From Lentisphaeria bacterium (lineage in GTDB: Bacteria > Verrucomicrobiota > Lentisphaeria > Oligosphaerales > Oligosphaeraceae), in contig JAEEXV010000241.1 of NCBI GenBank assembly GCA_016287975.1, forward strand, positions 1-9,262: a stretch of 9,262 nt of DNA. Reading direction: 5' to 3'. This document shows positions 1 through 6,115 of this stretch, one piece after another (position 1 is the first letter of the stretch; every line of letters starts with the position of its first letter). A program made the translations under genes and the position numbers. A model generated the notes under the pieces. It ran no database searches. It worked only from the letters and a program-made list of their open reading frames with translations, and had not been told where the DNA came from.

Positions 1-1535
1 CGCGCAAGAAGGTCGGCCGCCCGCCCGTGGTCGTCTTCATGGGCCATGTCGACCACGGCAAGACCACCTTGCAGGACTACATCCGCAAGACCAAGGTCGC
101 GGCCGGCGAGGCCGGTGGCATCACCCAGGCCATCGGCGCCTCCGTCGCCCAGTACGGCGACCAGACCATCACCTTCCTCGACACCCCGGGACACGCCGCC
201 TTCACCGCCATGCGCGCCCGCGGCGCCAACGCCACCGACATCGCGGTGCTCGTCGTCGCCGCGCAGGAGGGCATCATGCCCCAGACCGTCGAGGCCATCA
301 ACCACGCCAAGGCCGCCCACGTGCCCATCATCGTCGCCATCACCAAGATGGACCTGCCCGGCGCCGACCCCGACATGGTCAAGCGCGGCCTCCAGGAAAA
401 CGGCCTCCAGCCCGAGGACTGGGGCGGCGACGTCGCCGTGATCCCCCTCTCGGGCATCACCGGAGAGGGCGTCGACGACCTCCTCGAACGAATCCTCCTC
501 GAAGCCGAAATGCTCGAACTCAACGCCGACCCCGACGCGCCCTTCGAGGGGCTGGTCATCGAGGCGCAGATGGAGACGGGCATGGGCCCCACCGCCAACA
601 TCCTCGTCCGCAACGGAACCATCCGCCAGGGCGACTGGTTCTCCTGCGGCTCCTCCTACGGCAAGGCCCGCGCGCTGCTCGACACGCACGGCAAGCGCCT
701 CGCCAAGGCGACCCCGTCGATGCCGGTCAAGATCATGGGCTTCAACTCCGTCCCCGAGGCGGGCGACAAGATCGTCTGGCAGCCCGACGAAAAGGCCGCG
801 AAGGCCGCGGCGGACGCGGAGACCGCGCGCAAGCGCGCCGAGGAACTCGCGGGGCCGCAGCGCTCGGTGAGCCTCACCGACATCAACGCCCTCTTCCAGC
901 AGAACGCGCAGAGTTCCTCCATCCCCGAGCTCAACCTCATCCTGAAGTGCGACGTGCGCGGCTCCCTGGAGGCGATCACCGACGCCGTCAAGGGCATCAA
1001 GTCCACCAAGATCACCGCGAAGGTCATCCACGGCGGCGTCGGCGAGATCACCGAGACCGACGTCATCCTGGCGGCCGCCTCGAAGGCCATCATCTTCGGT
1101 TTCCACGTGCGCGTCATGCCCGGCGTCAACAAGGTCGCCAAGATGAAGGGCGTCGAGATCCGCCTCTACTCCATCATCTACGACCTGCTCGACGAACTGC
1201 AGGCCGCGATGCGCGGCATGCTCACCCCCGAGACCCGCGAGGTGCAGCTCGGCGAGGCGGAGATCATCCAGATCTTCAACATCTCCAAGGCCGGCAAGAT
1301 CTGCGGCTGCCGCGTGAACAGCGGCACCGTCAAGGTCAACATGAGCGCCCGCGTCTACCGCCAGAAGGAACTCATCTACTCCGGCCTCGTCGCCTCCCTC
1401 AAGCACTTCAAGGAGGACGTCAAGGAGATGCGCGCAGGACAGGAATGCGGCATCCGCCTCGACAACTTCGAGGACTTCGAGGTCGGCGACCGCATCCAGA
1501 TCTTCGAGACCCAGAAGATTGCCCCGGAGCTGTAG
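1..1535 (+). CDS. infB: Translation initiation factor IF-2, C-terminal part (5' end outside window)
   Basis: IF-2 is the GTPase that brings initiator fMet-tRNA to the 30S subunit and promotes 50S joining. The reading frame enters the window already open (first full codon at base 3, encoding RKKVGRPP just before the G domain), so the variable N-terminal region lies upstream. G-domain motifs are clear: G1 GHVDHGKT (42-65), G2 GGIT, G3 DTPGH (180-194), G4 TKMD (342-353) and G5 SGI (450-458). Domain II follows (about 540-800), then a charged Ala/Lys/Glu linker (about 790-850), domain III ([14 protein letters not shown], then [14 protein letters not shown]) and the C1/C2 fMet-tRNA-binding region ending at TAG. 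About 510 residues are visible, an intact core and C-terminus. The G4 Asn is replaced by Thr and the usual G5 SAK by SGI. It is followed 3 nt later by rbfA. Identification is secure. Confidence 0.98.
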   Translation, partial: RKKVGRPPVVVFMGHVDHGKTTLQDYIRKTKVAAGEAGGITQAIGASVAQYGDQTITFLDTPGHAAFTAMRARGANATDIAVLVVAAQEGIMPQTVEAINHAKAAHVPIIVAITKMDLPGADPDMVKRGLQENGLQPEDWGGDVAVIPLSGITGEGVDDLLERILLEAEMLELNADPDAPFEGLVIEAQMETGMGPTANILVRNGTIRQGDWFSCGSSYGKARALLDTHGKRLAKATPSMPVKIMGFNSVPEAGDKIVWQPDEKAAKAAADAETARKRAEELAGPQRSVSLTDINALFQQNAQSSSIPELNLILKCDVRGSLEAITDAVKGIKSTKITAKVIHGGVGEITETDVILAAASKAIIFGFHVRVMPGVNKVAKMKGVEIRLYSIIYDLLDELQAAMRGMLTPETREVQLGEAEIIQIFNISKAGKICGCRVNSGTVKVNMSARVYRQKELIYSGLVASLKHFKEDVKEMRAGQECGIRLDNFEDFEVGDRIQIFETQKIAPEL

Positions 1536-1538
1536 CCC

Positions 1539-1934
1539 ATGCCCGTCGACCGCATCACCCGCCTCAACGCCCAGATCCAGAAGGAACTGAGCATCCTCTG
1601 CGAAAGCCTCGTGCGACCCGCCATCCCCGACGCCCTCGTCACCATCACCGGCGTCGAGATCGCATCCACCCTGCGCACCGCCAACGTCTTCGTCAGCGTG
1701 TACGGCGGCAAAGGCGCCCGCGAACGCGCCCTCGAGGTCCTTGCCCGCAAGCGCGCCGCCCTCCAGAGCGCCCTCGCCCGCAAGATCATCCTCAAATACA
1801 CCCCCGTGCTCAACTTCAAGCTCGACGAGACCGCCGCGCGCGCCGACAGGGTCATGACCATCCTGCGCGAACTCAACCTCCCCGACGAGCCGACGCCCGC
1901 CGCCACCCCCGAACCGCCAACGCCCGAGGCATGA
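1539..1934 (+). CDS. rbfA: Ribosome-binding factor A
   Basis: RbfA is a small KH-like RNA-binding protein that binds the 30S subunit near the 5' end of 16S rRNA and assists late maturation and cold adaptation. The 131-residue product has the family signature: N-terminal RITRLNAQIQKELSIL helix, the central DALVTITGVEIASTLRTANVFVSVYG segment, and the C-terminal YTPVLNFKLDETAARADRV motif, close to the RbfA consensus ending in a helix of R-[IV]-x-x-[IL]-L type. A Pro/Thr/Ala-rich disordered tail (PTPAATPEPPTPEA) extends past the domain. ATG lies 3 nt after the infB stop, with GGAG at 1526-1529 inside the infB end as Shine-Dalgarno, suggesting translational coupling. The infB-rbfA order is the classical nusA-infB-rbfA arrangement. 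Confidence 0.95.
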   Translation: MPVDRITRLNAQIQKELSILCESLVRPAIPDALVTITGVEIASTLRTANVFVSVYGGKGARERALEVLARKRAALQSALARKIILKYTPVLNFKLDETAARADRVMTILRELNLPDEPTPAATPEPPTPEA

Positions 1935-1942
1935 CCACCTCA

Positions 1943-2007
1943 CCGGCGGGCAAGCCGAATCATCCCGGCGGGCAAGCCGAATCCCCCCGGCGGGCAAGCC
2001 CGCCGGC
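1943..2007. repeat. Three tandem 22-bp units, the last forming a hairpin
   Basis: Units begin at 1943, 1965 and 1987 with an exact 22-bp period and share the core CCGGCGGGCAAGCC. The first two continue as GAATC. The third instead continues so that CCGGCGGG (1987-1994), loop CAAG and CCCGCCGG (1999-2006) make a perfect 8-bp hairpin. A further GCCGGCGGGC occurs alone near 2075-2085. The position just after rbfA suits a REP-like element or a transcript-end structure of the infB operon, but there is no T-tract, so it is not a standard intrinsic terminator. Confidence 0.7.
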
Positions 2008-2128
2008 ACTGTGGGGACCGCTCCCGTGTCGACCTGGCGGTCATTGGCCTGGGGCACTGCCAGCCTGCGCGGGGTTGTGCCGGCGGGCGCATGGCGCGCA
2101 GGCGCCCGGAAAAAATCCCTGGTTCGGC
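2008..2128. other. Non-coding spacer between repeats and tRNA promoter
   Basis: High-GC spacer without a credible gene. An open minus-strand frame exists here (1940-2149), but it is Pro/Arg/Gly-rich, spans the tandem repeats and resembles no family, so it is not called. The composition turns AT-richer from about 2110 toward the tRNA promoter. Confidence 0.5.
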
Positions 2129-2156
2129 TTGCAAATCGGGAAATGGCAATTATCTT
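2129..2156 (+). promoter_or_regulatory. Putative sigma-70-type promoter for tRNA-Tyr
   Basis: TTGCAA (2129-2134) and TATCTT (2151-2156) are separated by 16 bp and lie in a locally AT-rich patch of a GC-rich region. A start about 7 nt downstream would leave roughly a 10-nt 5' leader before the tRNA at 2173, a typical layout. Both hexamers are imperfect, and no experimental start is known. Confidence 0.45.
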
Positions 2157-2172
2157 ATGAAGACTTCCCAAA

Positions 2173-2257
2173 GGTGGGTTACTCAAGCGGTCAACGAGGG
2201 CAGACTGTAAATCTGCTAGCTATGCTTTCCGTGGTTCGAATCCACGACCCACCACCA
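2173..2257 (+). tRNA. tRNA-Tyr (anticodon GTA), CCA encoded
   Basis: This is a complete cloverleaf. The acceptor stem pairs GGTGGGT (2173-2179) with ACCCACC (2247-2253), followed by discriminator A and an encoded CCA (2255-2257). The D stem is CTC (2182-2184)/GAG (2196-2198). The anticodon stem GCAGA/TCTGC encloses loop CTGTAAA with anticodon GTA at 2207-2209. The long variable arm (about 2217-2229, AGC/GCT stem) is expected for bacterial tRNA-Tyr, a class II tRNA. The T stem CGTGG/CCACG encloses TTCGAAT. It reads UAC/UAU codons. Confidence 0.97.
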
Positions 2258-2264
2258 TCTTCCA

Positions 2265-2294
2265 CCCGATGCAGGAATCTGCATCGGGTTTTTT
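2265..2294 (+). terminator. Rho-independent terminator after tRNA-Tyr
   Basis: A perfect 10-bp stem, CCCGATGCAG (2265-2274) with CTGCATCGGG (2279-2288), loop GAAT, is followed directly by six T (2289-2294). It starts 7 nt after the CCA end of the tRNA, so the tRNA appears to be a single-gene transcription unit. Confidence 0.93.
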
Positions 2295-2356
2295 GTTGCA
2301 CAGGAAGCCAAATTGCCTTTCAGGCATTACGTTACGGAAAAACACCTGCTTTTCCT

Positions 2357-3115
2357 ATGGCCAGACTTCCCACCATCCGAATCCGACGGAACAGCCGCGC
2401 GGGGCGCAGGGCGCAGATCCGACGCGCAGTGCTGGCATGGCTCGCGGCGCAGGACCCCGCGCCGACTGGATGCGCGTGCGAGGTCCCGACGCGGGGCAAC
2501 CGCTCCAACCTGGTGGACGTGGCGGCCTTCTGGAGCGCGGCGCGCCGCAGGCAGGGCCGCGTCCTCCAGCTGCCAGTACGGACGGCGCTCGTCCTGTGCG
2601 TCCTGTCGCGTGAGGAATGCTGGAACGCGGGCGCCAATCCCGCCGAACTCTACCGCGAACTCGCGGCCTGCCACGCCGCGCTGCCCGCCCTGGAGGCGCG
2701 CATCCGCGCCGAGGAGCCTGAACTCCGTGACGACCATACGCTCTTCGAGGAATACGCCGTCTGGAACTTCGACCGCTCCAGGAACCCCGAATACCAGCGC
2801 CTCCGTCTCCGCTGCCAATCCCTGGAGGAGGAACTCTTCCGAGGCACGCGCATGGAACTCATCGGGCACAGCGACTGCGCCGACGAACTCTATCTGGCCG
2901 CCCCGTCGGGATGCATCACGGCCGACGAGGTGATGCCAGGCTGGGGGGTGCTCTCCGTCGGCGACGGCGGCCAGCCCTCCGTCACCGTGCTCCGCCCCGC
3001 TGAGGCGCAGCACTGCCTGCCCGAGGCGCGGCTGCATATCGTCCAGTCCATCGCCGCCGCCGCCTCCGACTTCGTGCTGGCGGGCTACGGCGCGCGCCAC
3101 TGGCCGCGGCTCTGA
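2357..3115 (+). CDS. MmcB/PD-(D/E)XK nuclease-like protein with apparently degenerate active site
   Basis: The 252-residue product begins with a basic segment (RIRRNSRAGRRAQIRRAV). Residues about 46-92 resemble the core of MmcB-type and phage PD-(D/E)XK nuclease-like proteins: NLVDVAAFW (49-59, with Asp54) and a strand RTALVLCVLSREECW (75-89) that lines up with the usual EVK-x-SR-[ED]-DF motif. The E and K positions are instead L and V (or C and L in the alternative alignment). A helical acidic insert (about 95-165) follows, then HSDCADELYLAAPSG and EVMPGWGVLSV (171-201), the typical second conserved block. It is therefore probably a non-catalytic family member, though function is unknown. 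ATG 2357 is the first ATG before the conserved part and lies 62 nt after the tRNA terminator, but no clear Shine-Dalgarno precedes it. The frame is also open upstream through the tRNA, which is coincidental. It converges with the minus-strand gene 34 nt away. Confidence 0.75.
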   Translation: MARLPTIRIRRNSRAGRRAQIRRAVLAWLAAQDPAPTGCACEVPTRGNRSNLVDVAAFWSAARRRQGRVLQLPVRTALVLCVLSREECWNAGANPAELYRELAACHAALPALEARIRAEEPELRDDHTLFEEYAVWNFDRSRNPEYQRLRLRCQSLEEELFRGTRMELIGHSDCADELYLAAPSGCITADEVMPGWGVLSVGDGGQPSVTVLRPAEAQHCLPEARLHIVQSIAAAASDFVLAGYGARHWPRL

Positions 3116-3149
3116 CCGCAGGAGCCCCCCCCTCCTCTGCCTCACGGCG

Positions 3150-3638
3150 TCAGCTGCGACGCGCGTTGGTGGCCTCCATCTCGCCGATGGCCATCAGGTA
3201 GAACGGGCACTTCTTGGGAATGCCGCAGCAGCAGCGGTACGCCATGTTGAGGTCCACATATTTGTAGGGCATCGTCCGCCCGTCGTGCTGCGCCACCTTC
3301 ATCCCGAAGTTCTTGACCGCGCCGCAGTCCCCCGCGATGCCGTCGTACTCCGGCACCAGGTTGCCGTCAGGCCCCACCGTCGTCGTCATGATCTTCTTCC
3401 AGCCGAACGCGGGCACGTATTTGCAGACCGCGTGCTGGCGCAGCTGGCTGGCCAGATCCGTGTTGTTGAGGCCCTGCGCCCAATCCGGCACCGGCACGGC
3501 GCGCGCCTCGTCATACACGTTCTTGTTGTGCTTCACCACAGGTTTGGCGCCGCCCTCCCCCATATACGCCTTGCCATTGTCCGCCGCAGCCTCGGGCTTG
3601 CGGCCAAACCACGATAGGATCGTTTCCCACAAAGACAT
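3150..3638 (-). CDS. Hypothetical small protein with conserved-looking cysteine cluster
   Basis: The 162-residue protein is not recognised. The N-terminus MSLWETILSWFGRKPEA is an amphipathic helix with a basic end, followed by a Gly/Lys/Ala linker (20-45), then a compact domain (about 50-155). Cysteines are Cys72 (HAVCKY), Cys105 (GDCGAVKNFG), the run Cys136-138 (YRCCCG) and Cys144 (KKCPFY). This spacing suggests a zinc or Fe-S site or disulfides, but no known motif fits exactly. There is no signal peptide or membrane span. The start is ATG at 3638, preceded by GAGAGG about 9 nt upstream; a longer frame from a GTG at 3710 lacks a ribosome binding site. It diverges from the membrane-anchored gene at 3967 and converges with the nuclease-like gene. 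Its antisense frames are shadows. Confidence 0.75.
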   Translation of the reverse strand: MSLWETILSWFGRKPEAAADNGKAYMGEGGAKPVVKHNKNVYDEARAVPVPDWAQGLNNTDLASQLRQHAVCKYVPAFGWKKIMTTTVGPDGNLVPEYDGIAGDCGAVKNFGMKVAQHDGRTMPYKYVDLNMAYRCCCGIPKKCPFYLMAIGEMEATNARRS

Positions 3639-3966
3639 TGTTCTGCACCTCTCGATTGCAAAGTCAAAACGCCCCCGCTTCCCGCGAGAACGCGACAAAA
3701 TATAGCCCACTCCCCCCAGACTGCCACCCCCGACGCCAAAAAGTTCGCGAAGCCGCCAAGTTTCGGGAAAAAACGCGCCGAAACGGATAAAATGCGAAAA
3801 AATTGTGCCGTCGCGCGGGAAAACTTCCGTTGAAGTGTTACGTTACTGTTTAGCATGGCATCGTCCCGCCGCAAAGCGGACGCGGCGCCATGCGGCCACT
3901 GGCGTTGGCGCGTCGGTTGGCATTCTTGCGTACAAACTTTCCTCTAAACAAAGGAATCATTCGTTT
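3639..3966. promoter_or_regulatory. Divergent intergenic region with AT-rich promoter-like segments and a palindrome
   Basis: These 328 bases between divergent starts hold no credible gene. For the minus-strand gene, a TATATT -10-like hexamer (minus strand of 3699-3704) lies about 60 nt upstream of its ATG; no good -35 was found. An A-rich stretch (3765-3812) and TTGAAG at 3830-3835 are possible promoter parts for the plus-strand gene. A nested inverted repeat at 3853-3893 lies in the probable leader of that gene, and TTGGCA (3917-3922) lies before the AT-rich 3931-3966. AAAGGA (3950-3955) is the likely ribosome binding site for ATG 3967. Open frames run through the region, but they lack start sites and family resemblance. 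Confidence 0.5.
3853..3893. repeat. Imperfect 41-nt palindrome in leader region
   Basis: GCATGGC (3853-3859) pairs perfectly with GCCATGC (3887-3893). Inside lies either GTCC/GGAC (3863-3866 with 3878-3881) or CCGC-AAA-GCGG (3869-3879). It could be an operator for a dimeric regulator or an RNA stem-loop in the 5' untranslated region of the gene starting at 3967. There is no T-tract, so it is not a simple terminator. Confidence 0.5.
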
Positions 3967-4794
3967 ATGACTTTACCAGCAATCATCATCATGGTGATCG
4001 GCATCATTGCCGCCATCGTCGGTGTCAACAAACAGAAACAGGGCGCCACCTGGGGGCAGCCCCTCGCCATCATCGGCGCGATCCTCGCCATCGGCGCCGC
4101 CGTCTGGAACTTCGTCGGCACCCTCAACGGGGACCAGAAAGGCATCCAGAAGAACCAGCGCGCGCAGCAGCTGCGCGGCCTCTACCTCGCCAAGGAAATC
4201 GCCAAGGCCTCCCCGAAGAAGGTCGTCATCATCGACAACGCCAGCAGCCATGTGGACGGCTACGGCGATGCCCTGACCACCCCCGTCGTCGACCACGCCA
4301 TCGAAGGCCTGAAGAAAGGCCTGGGCGGCGCCACCGTCGACGTGATCTGGCAGGACGTCCCCAAGAAACCGAAACCCGCCAACCCCGACGAGGCCCCCGA
4401 TCCCGGCATGGACATCATCTCGCTCGCCGCGAAGGCCCTCATGGCCATGCTGCCGAATTTCGAAGGCGCTGACGTGGTCGTCTTCAACGCCCTCCCGGAC
4501 GGCCCCGACTCCAACATCGACATCTTCAAGGCCATCGGCATGGTCGCCGCCAAGGCCAAGAACGTCAAGTTCGCGATCCTCGCCCCCATCGACACCGAGA
4601 CCCTCGGCAAGATGTTCGGCGCGAAAGGCTCCCCGCTGCTGGCCGCGGTCGTCACCCGCGCCGACTACGACTGGGAGTCCGACATGCCCTCCAACGACGA
4701 CAAGGCCTTCGCGCAGCAGTTCGTGCTGCTGACCCCCGCCGACTACAAGCAGGGCATCGAAGAGGCCAACAAGAAGCCCGCGAAGAAGAAGTAG
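3967..4794 (+). CDS. Membrane-anchored hypothetical protein (two N-terminal TM helices, alpha/beta soluble domain)
   Basis: The family of this 275-residue protein is not recognised. Two hydrophobic helices occupy residues about 4-20 (LPAIIIMVIGIIAAIVG) and 31-52 (IIGAILAIGAAVW), with a short basic hairpin NKQKQ between them. The rest is soluble. An AKEIAKASPKKVVIIDN strand (75-91), AIEGLKKGLGGATVDVIW (111-128), ADVVVFNALPDGPDS (168-182) and NVKFAILAPIDTETL (199-213) look like repeating beta-strand/alpha-helix units of a Rossmann-like or periplasmic-binding-type fold. A Pro/Lys/Asp linker lies at 130-148. The tail is Lys-rich (NKKPAKKK). ATG 3967 is chosen because the hydrophobic helix starts there and AAAGGA lies about 11 nt upstream; upstream extensions are Arg-rich and unlike protein. 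A strong hairpin follows 35 nt after the stop. Confidence 0.85.
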   Translation: MTLPAIIIMVIGIIAAIVGVNKQKQGATWGQPLAIIGAILAIGAAVWNFVGTLNGDQKGIQKNQRAQQLRGLYLAKEIAKASPKKVVIIDNASSHVDGYGDALTTPVVDHAIEGLKKGLGGATVDVIWQDVPKKPKPANPDEAPDPGMDIISLAAKALMAMLPNFEGADVVVFNALPDGPDSNIDIFKAIGMVAAKAKNVKFAILAPIDTETLGKMFGAKGSPLLAAVVTRADYDWESDMPSNDDKAFAQQFVLLTPADYKQGIEEANKKPAKKK

Positions 4795-4829
4795 TCCAGG
4801 GCTTGCGCCAAACCGCACCTTGAAACGGA

Positions 4830-4858
4830 GGCCAGCCGGGGTTCCCGGCTGGCCTTTT
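4830..4858 (+). terminator. Strong intrinsic-terminator-like hairpin just upstream of the YhcH-family gene
   Basis: A perfect 11-bp GC-rich stem, GGCCAGCCGGG (4830-4840) and CCCGGCTGGCC (4844-4854), with loop GTT, is followed by TTTT (4855-4858). It ends only 22 nt before ATG 4881, so it either ends the 3967-4794 transcript or acts as a leader attenuator for the next gene. Confidence 0.85.
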
Positions 4859-4880
4859 GGGTAAAAAGGACCGAAACGCC

Positions 4881-5327
4881 ATGATTCACGACACGCTTCA
4901 GAACTTCCGGCAGTATGCCGCGCTCAACCCCCGCTTCGCCGCCGTGGCGGAGTTCCTGGAGAAGAACGACCTCAAGCAACTCTCGACCGGCAAGCACGAG
5001 ATCCTGCCCGACGGCGAGGCCTTCGCCAATGTCCAGGAGATCACGGGGCGCAACGTCGCCGCCATCCCGGTCGAGGCGCACCGCAAGTACATCGACGTGC
5101 AGATTCCGCTGGGCGAGATGGAGCTGATGGGCTGGATGCCCTACGCCGCGATGCAGCCCGAGAACGAATACAACGCCGAACAGGACATGCAGCTCTCGCA
5201 CCAGGCCGTCCCCCGCTGGGAGACCGTGCTGGGCGGCGAGTTCATCGTCTTCTTCCCCGGCGACGCGCACGCCCCGGGCGGCGGCGCGGGCAAGCTCCGC
5301 AAGATCATCGTGAAGGTCCGCGTCTGA
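4881..5327 (+). CDS. YhcH/YjgK/YiaL family protein (DUF386, EbgC-like)
   Basis: The 148 residues are the usual length for this cupin-like family, which includes EbgC, TabA and the N-acetylneuraminate anomerase NanQ/YhcH. Members bind a metal and are mostly linked to sugar handling. Diagnostic motifs are EAHRKYIDVQIPLGE (65-79, with His67 and Asp72) and GEFIVFFPGDAHAP (119-132, with His130), plus the C-terminal RKIIVKV strand. NEYNAEQDMQ (95-104) matches the family's Y-[ND]-x-E-x-D segment. The start ATG 4881 is supported by AAAAAGGA about 10 nt upstream. No sugar transporter or catabolic enzyme lies nearby, so the substrate cannot be read from context. The hairpin immediately upstream leaves no room for a dedicated promoter after it. 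Confidence 0.93.
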   Translation: MIHDTLQNFRQYAALNPRFAAVAEFLEKNDLKQLSTGKHEILPDGEAFANVQEITGRNVAAIPVEAHRKYIDVQIPLGEMELMGWMPYAAMQPENEYNAEQDMQLSHQAVPRWETVLGGEFIVFFPGDAHAPGGGAGKLRKIIVKVRV

Positions 5328-5344
5328 TTTTGAAACCGCGCTGC

Positions 5345-5366
5345 GGGCGGCGGCTGTTCGCCGCCC
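5345..5366. repeat. Small perfect inverted repeat
   Basis: GGGCGGCG (5345-5352) and CGCCGCCC (5359-5366) form an 8-bp stem with a 6-nt loop in the 74-nt gap between the YhcH-family and LolA-like genes. No T-tract follows. It may be a transcript-stabilising or weak termination hairpin. Confidence 0.4.
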
Positions 5367-5401
5367 CAGCGCCCTCCCCCCTTCCACCATCCCGTCCGCC
5401 T

Positions 5402-6106
5402 ATGCGCCGCAGCCTCCTCACCTATTGTGCCGCCGTCGCCCTGCTGCCCCTCTTCCTCGCCGCCGCCGAAAAGGAACTCCCGCCGCAGGAGTTCCTGCGT
5501 GAACTGCGCGCGCCGCTGACCCAGGAGGCGTGGGGCGAGTTCACGGGCCGCCTCGTCCACGTCCGCAAGGGCAAGCCGAAACTCGAAGGCAATCTCTGGG
5601 TGCGCCTGAACTTCACGCCGCAGGCCATGCTCGCGGAACTCAAACTCAACGAGCGCAATACCTATATCCTCGAACAGCAGTTCAATCGCGCCGACCGCCG
5701 CATCACCGTCGACCTTCCCGACAAGGAGGCCAAGCCAGGGCTCTTCGACTTCGGCGTCACCCCCGCCGACCTCTCCTTCGCCTTCATCTACTGGGACTTC
5801 GTCGAGGAACTCCCGCGCTCCTCCAGCCGCTGGCGCGACTGCCGCGTCATGAAACTCGTCTCCCCCGACAAGAAGGAGACCGCCCACGTCTGGTTCGACG
5901 CCGAATACAAGTTCCCCATGCAGGCCGAATGGTACCGCCAGGGCGAGACCAAGCCCTGGCGCACCCTCCTCCTCCAGGGCGCCAAGAAGTTCGACAACGG
6001 CATCTGGTTCGTCAAGGAGATGCGCCTCGACGGCGACGGCTGGAAGACCCAGGTCAAATTCGACTTCGTCTCCAAGAACGCCATCGGCACCGGCCCCCAA
6101 AAATAG
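5402..6106 (+). CDS. Exported LolA-like protein (outer-membrane lipoprotein-sorting-like)
   Basis: The 234-residue product starts with a signal peptide: MRRSLLTYCAAVALLPLFLAAA (1-22), with probable cleavage after the Ala run, so it is periplasmic unless Cys9 is lipidated, which its position makes unlikely. The mature part alternates beta-strands: GEFTGRLVHVRKGKPKLEG (45-63), LWVRLNFTP (65-73), YILEQQFNRADRRITVDLP (88-106), then FDFGVTPADLSFAFIYWDFVEE (115-136), DCRVMKLVSP (146-155), VWFDAEYKFPMQAEWY (163-178) and IWFVKEMRL (201-209). This resembles the LolA/LolB-like lipoprotein-carrier fold annotated as outer membrane lipoprotein-sorting protein. ATG 5402 is used because the signal peptide begins there; a TTG at 5330 would add a Pro/Arg leader. 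No Shine-Dalgarno is visible. It precedes two protease-like genes on the same strand. Confidence 0.8.
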   Translation: MRRSLLTYCAAVALLPLFLAAAEKELPPQEFLRELRAPLTQEAWGEFTGRLVHVRKGKPKLEGNLWVRLNFTPQAMLAELKLNERNTYILEQQFNRADRRITVDLPDKEAKPGLFDFGVTPADLSFAFIYWDFVEELPRSSSRWRDCRVMKLVSPDKKETAHVWFDAEYKFPMQAEWYRQGETKPWRTLLLQGAKKFDNGIWFVKEMRLDGDGWKTQVKFDFVSKNAIGTGPQK

Positions 6107-6115
6107 AGGCGAAAC

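Noticed and set aside
1943..2007. Tandem 22-bp units considered as a CRISPR array
   Set aside because: The units are directly adjacent with no unique spacers of 25-40 bp, and no cas genes are present.
1940..2149. 69-codon minus-strand frame in the rbfA-tRNA gap
   Set aside because: It overlaps the tandem repeats, is rich in Pro, Arg and Gly, has no ribosome binding site and resembles no family.
2173..2257. tRNA-Tyr as an attachment site for an integrated element
   Set aside because: No integrase was found and no duplicated tRNA 3' end is visible in the window. The nuclease-like neighbour alone is not enough.
947..2356. Very long open plus-strand frame running through infB, rbfA and the tRNA into the nuclease-like gene
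   Set aside because: The first part is an Arg/Pro/His-rich shadow of infB and rbfA in another frame and it crosses the tRNA and its terminator. Only the part from ATG 2357 has family-like sequence.
3120..3136. AGGAG/CTCCT inverted repeat around a C run between the convergent genes
   Set aside because: A 5-bp stem with a 7-nt C loop and no T-tract is too weak to call a terminator.
2327..3145. Minus-strand frame opposite the nuclease-like gene
   Set aside because: Composition is shadow-like, and the plus frame carries recognisable conserved blocks.
3639..3710. Longer start (GTG 3710) for the Cys-cluster gene
   Set aside because: ATG 3638 has a good GAGAGG ribosome binding site; the extension is Arg-rich and overlaps the promoter-like TATATT.
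3973..4818. 281-codon open minus-strand frame opposite the membrane-anchored gene
   Set aside because: It is Gly/Val/Asp-rich without domain features; the plus strand has a ribosome binding site, membrane helices and a terminator.
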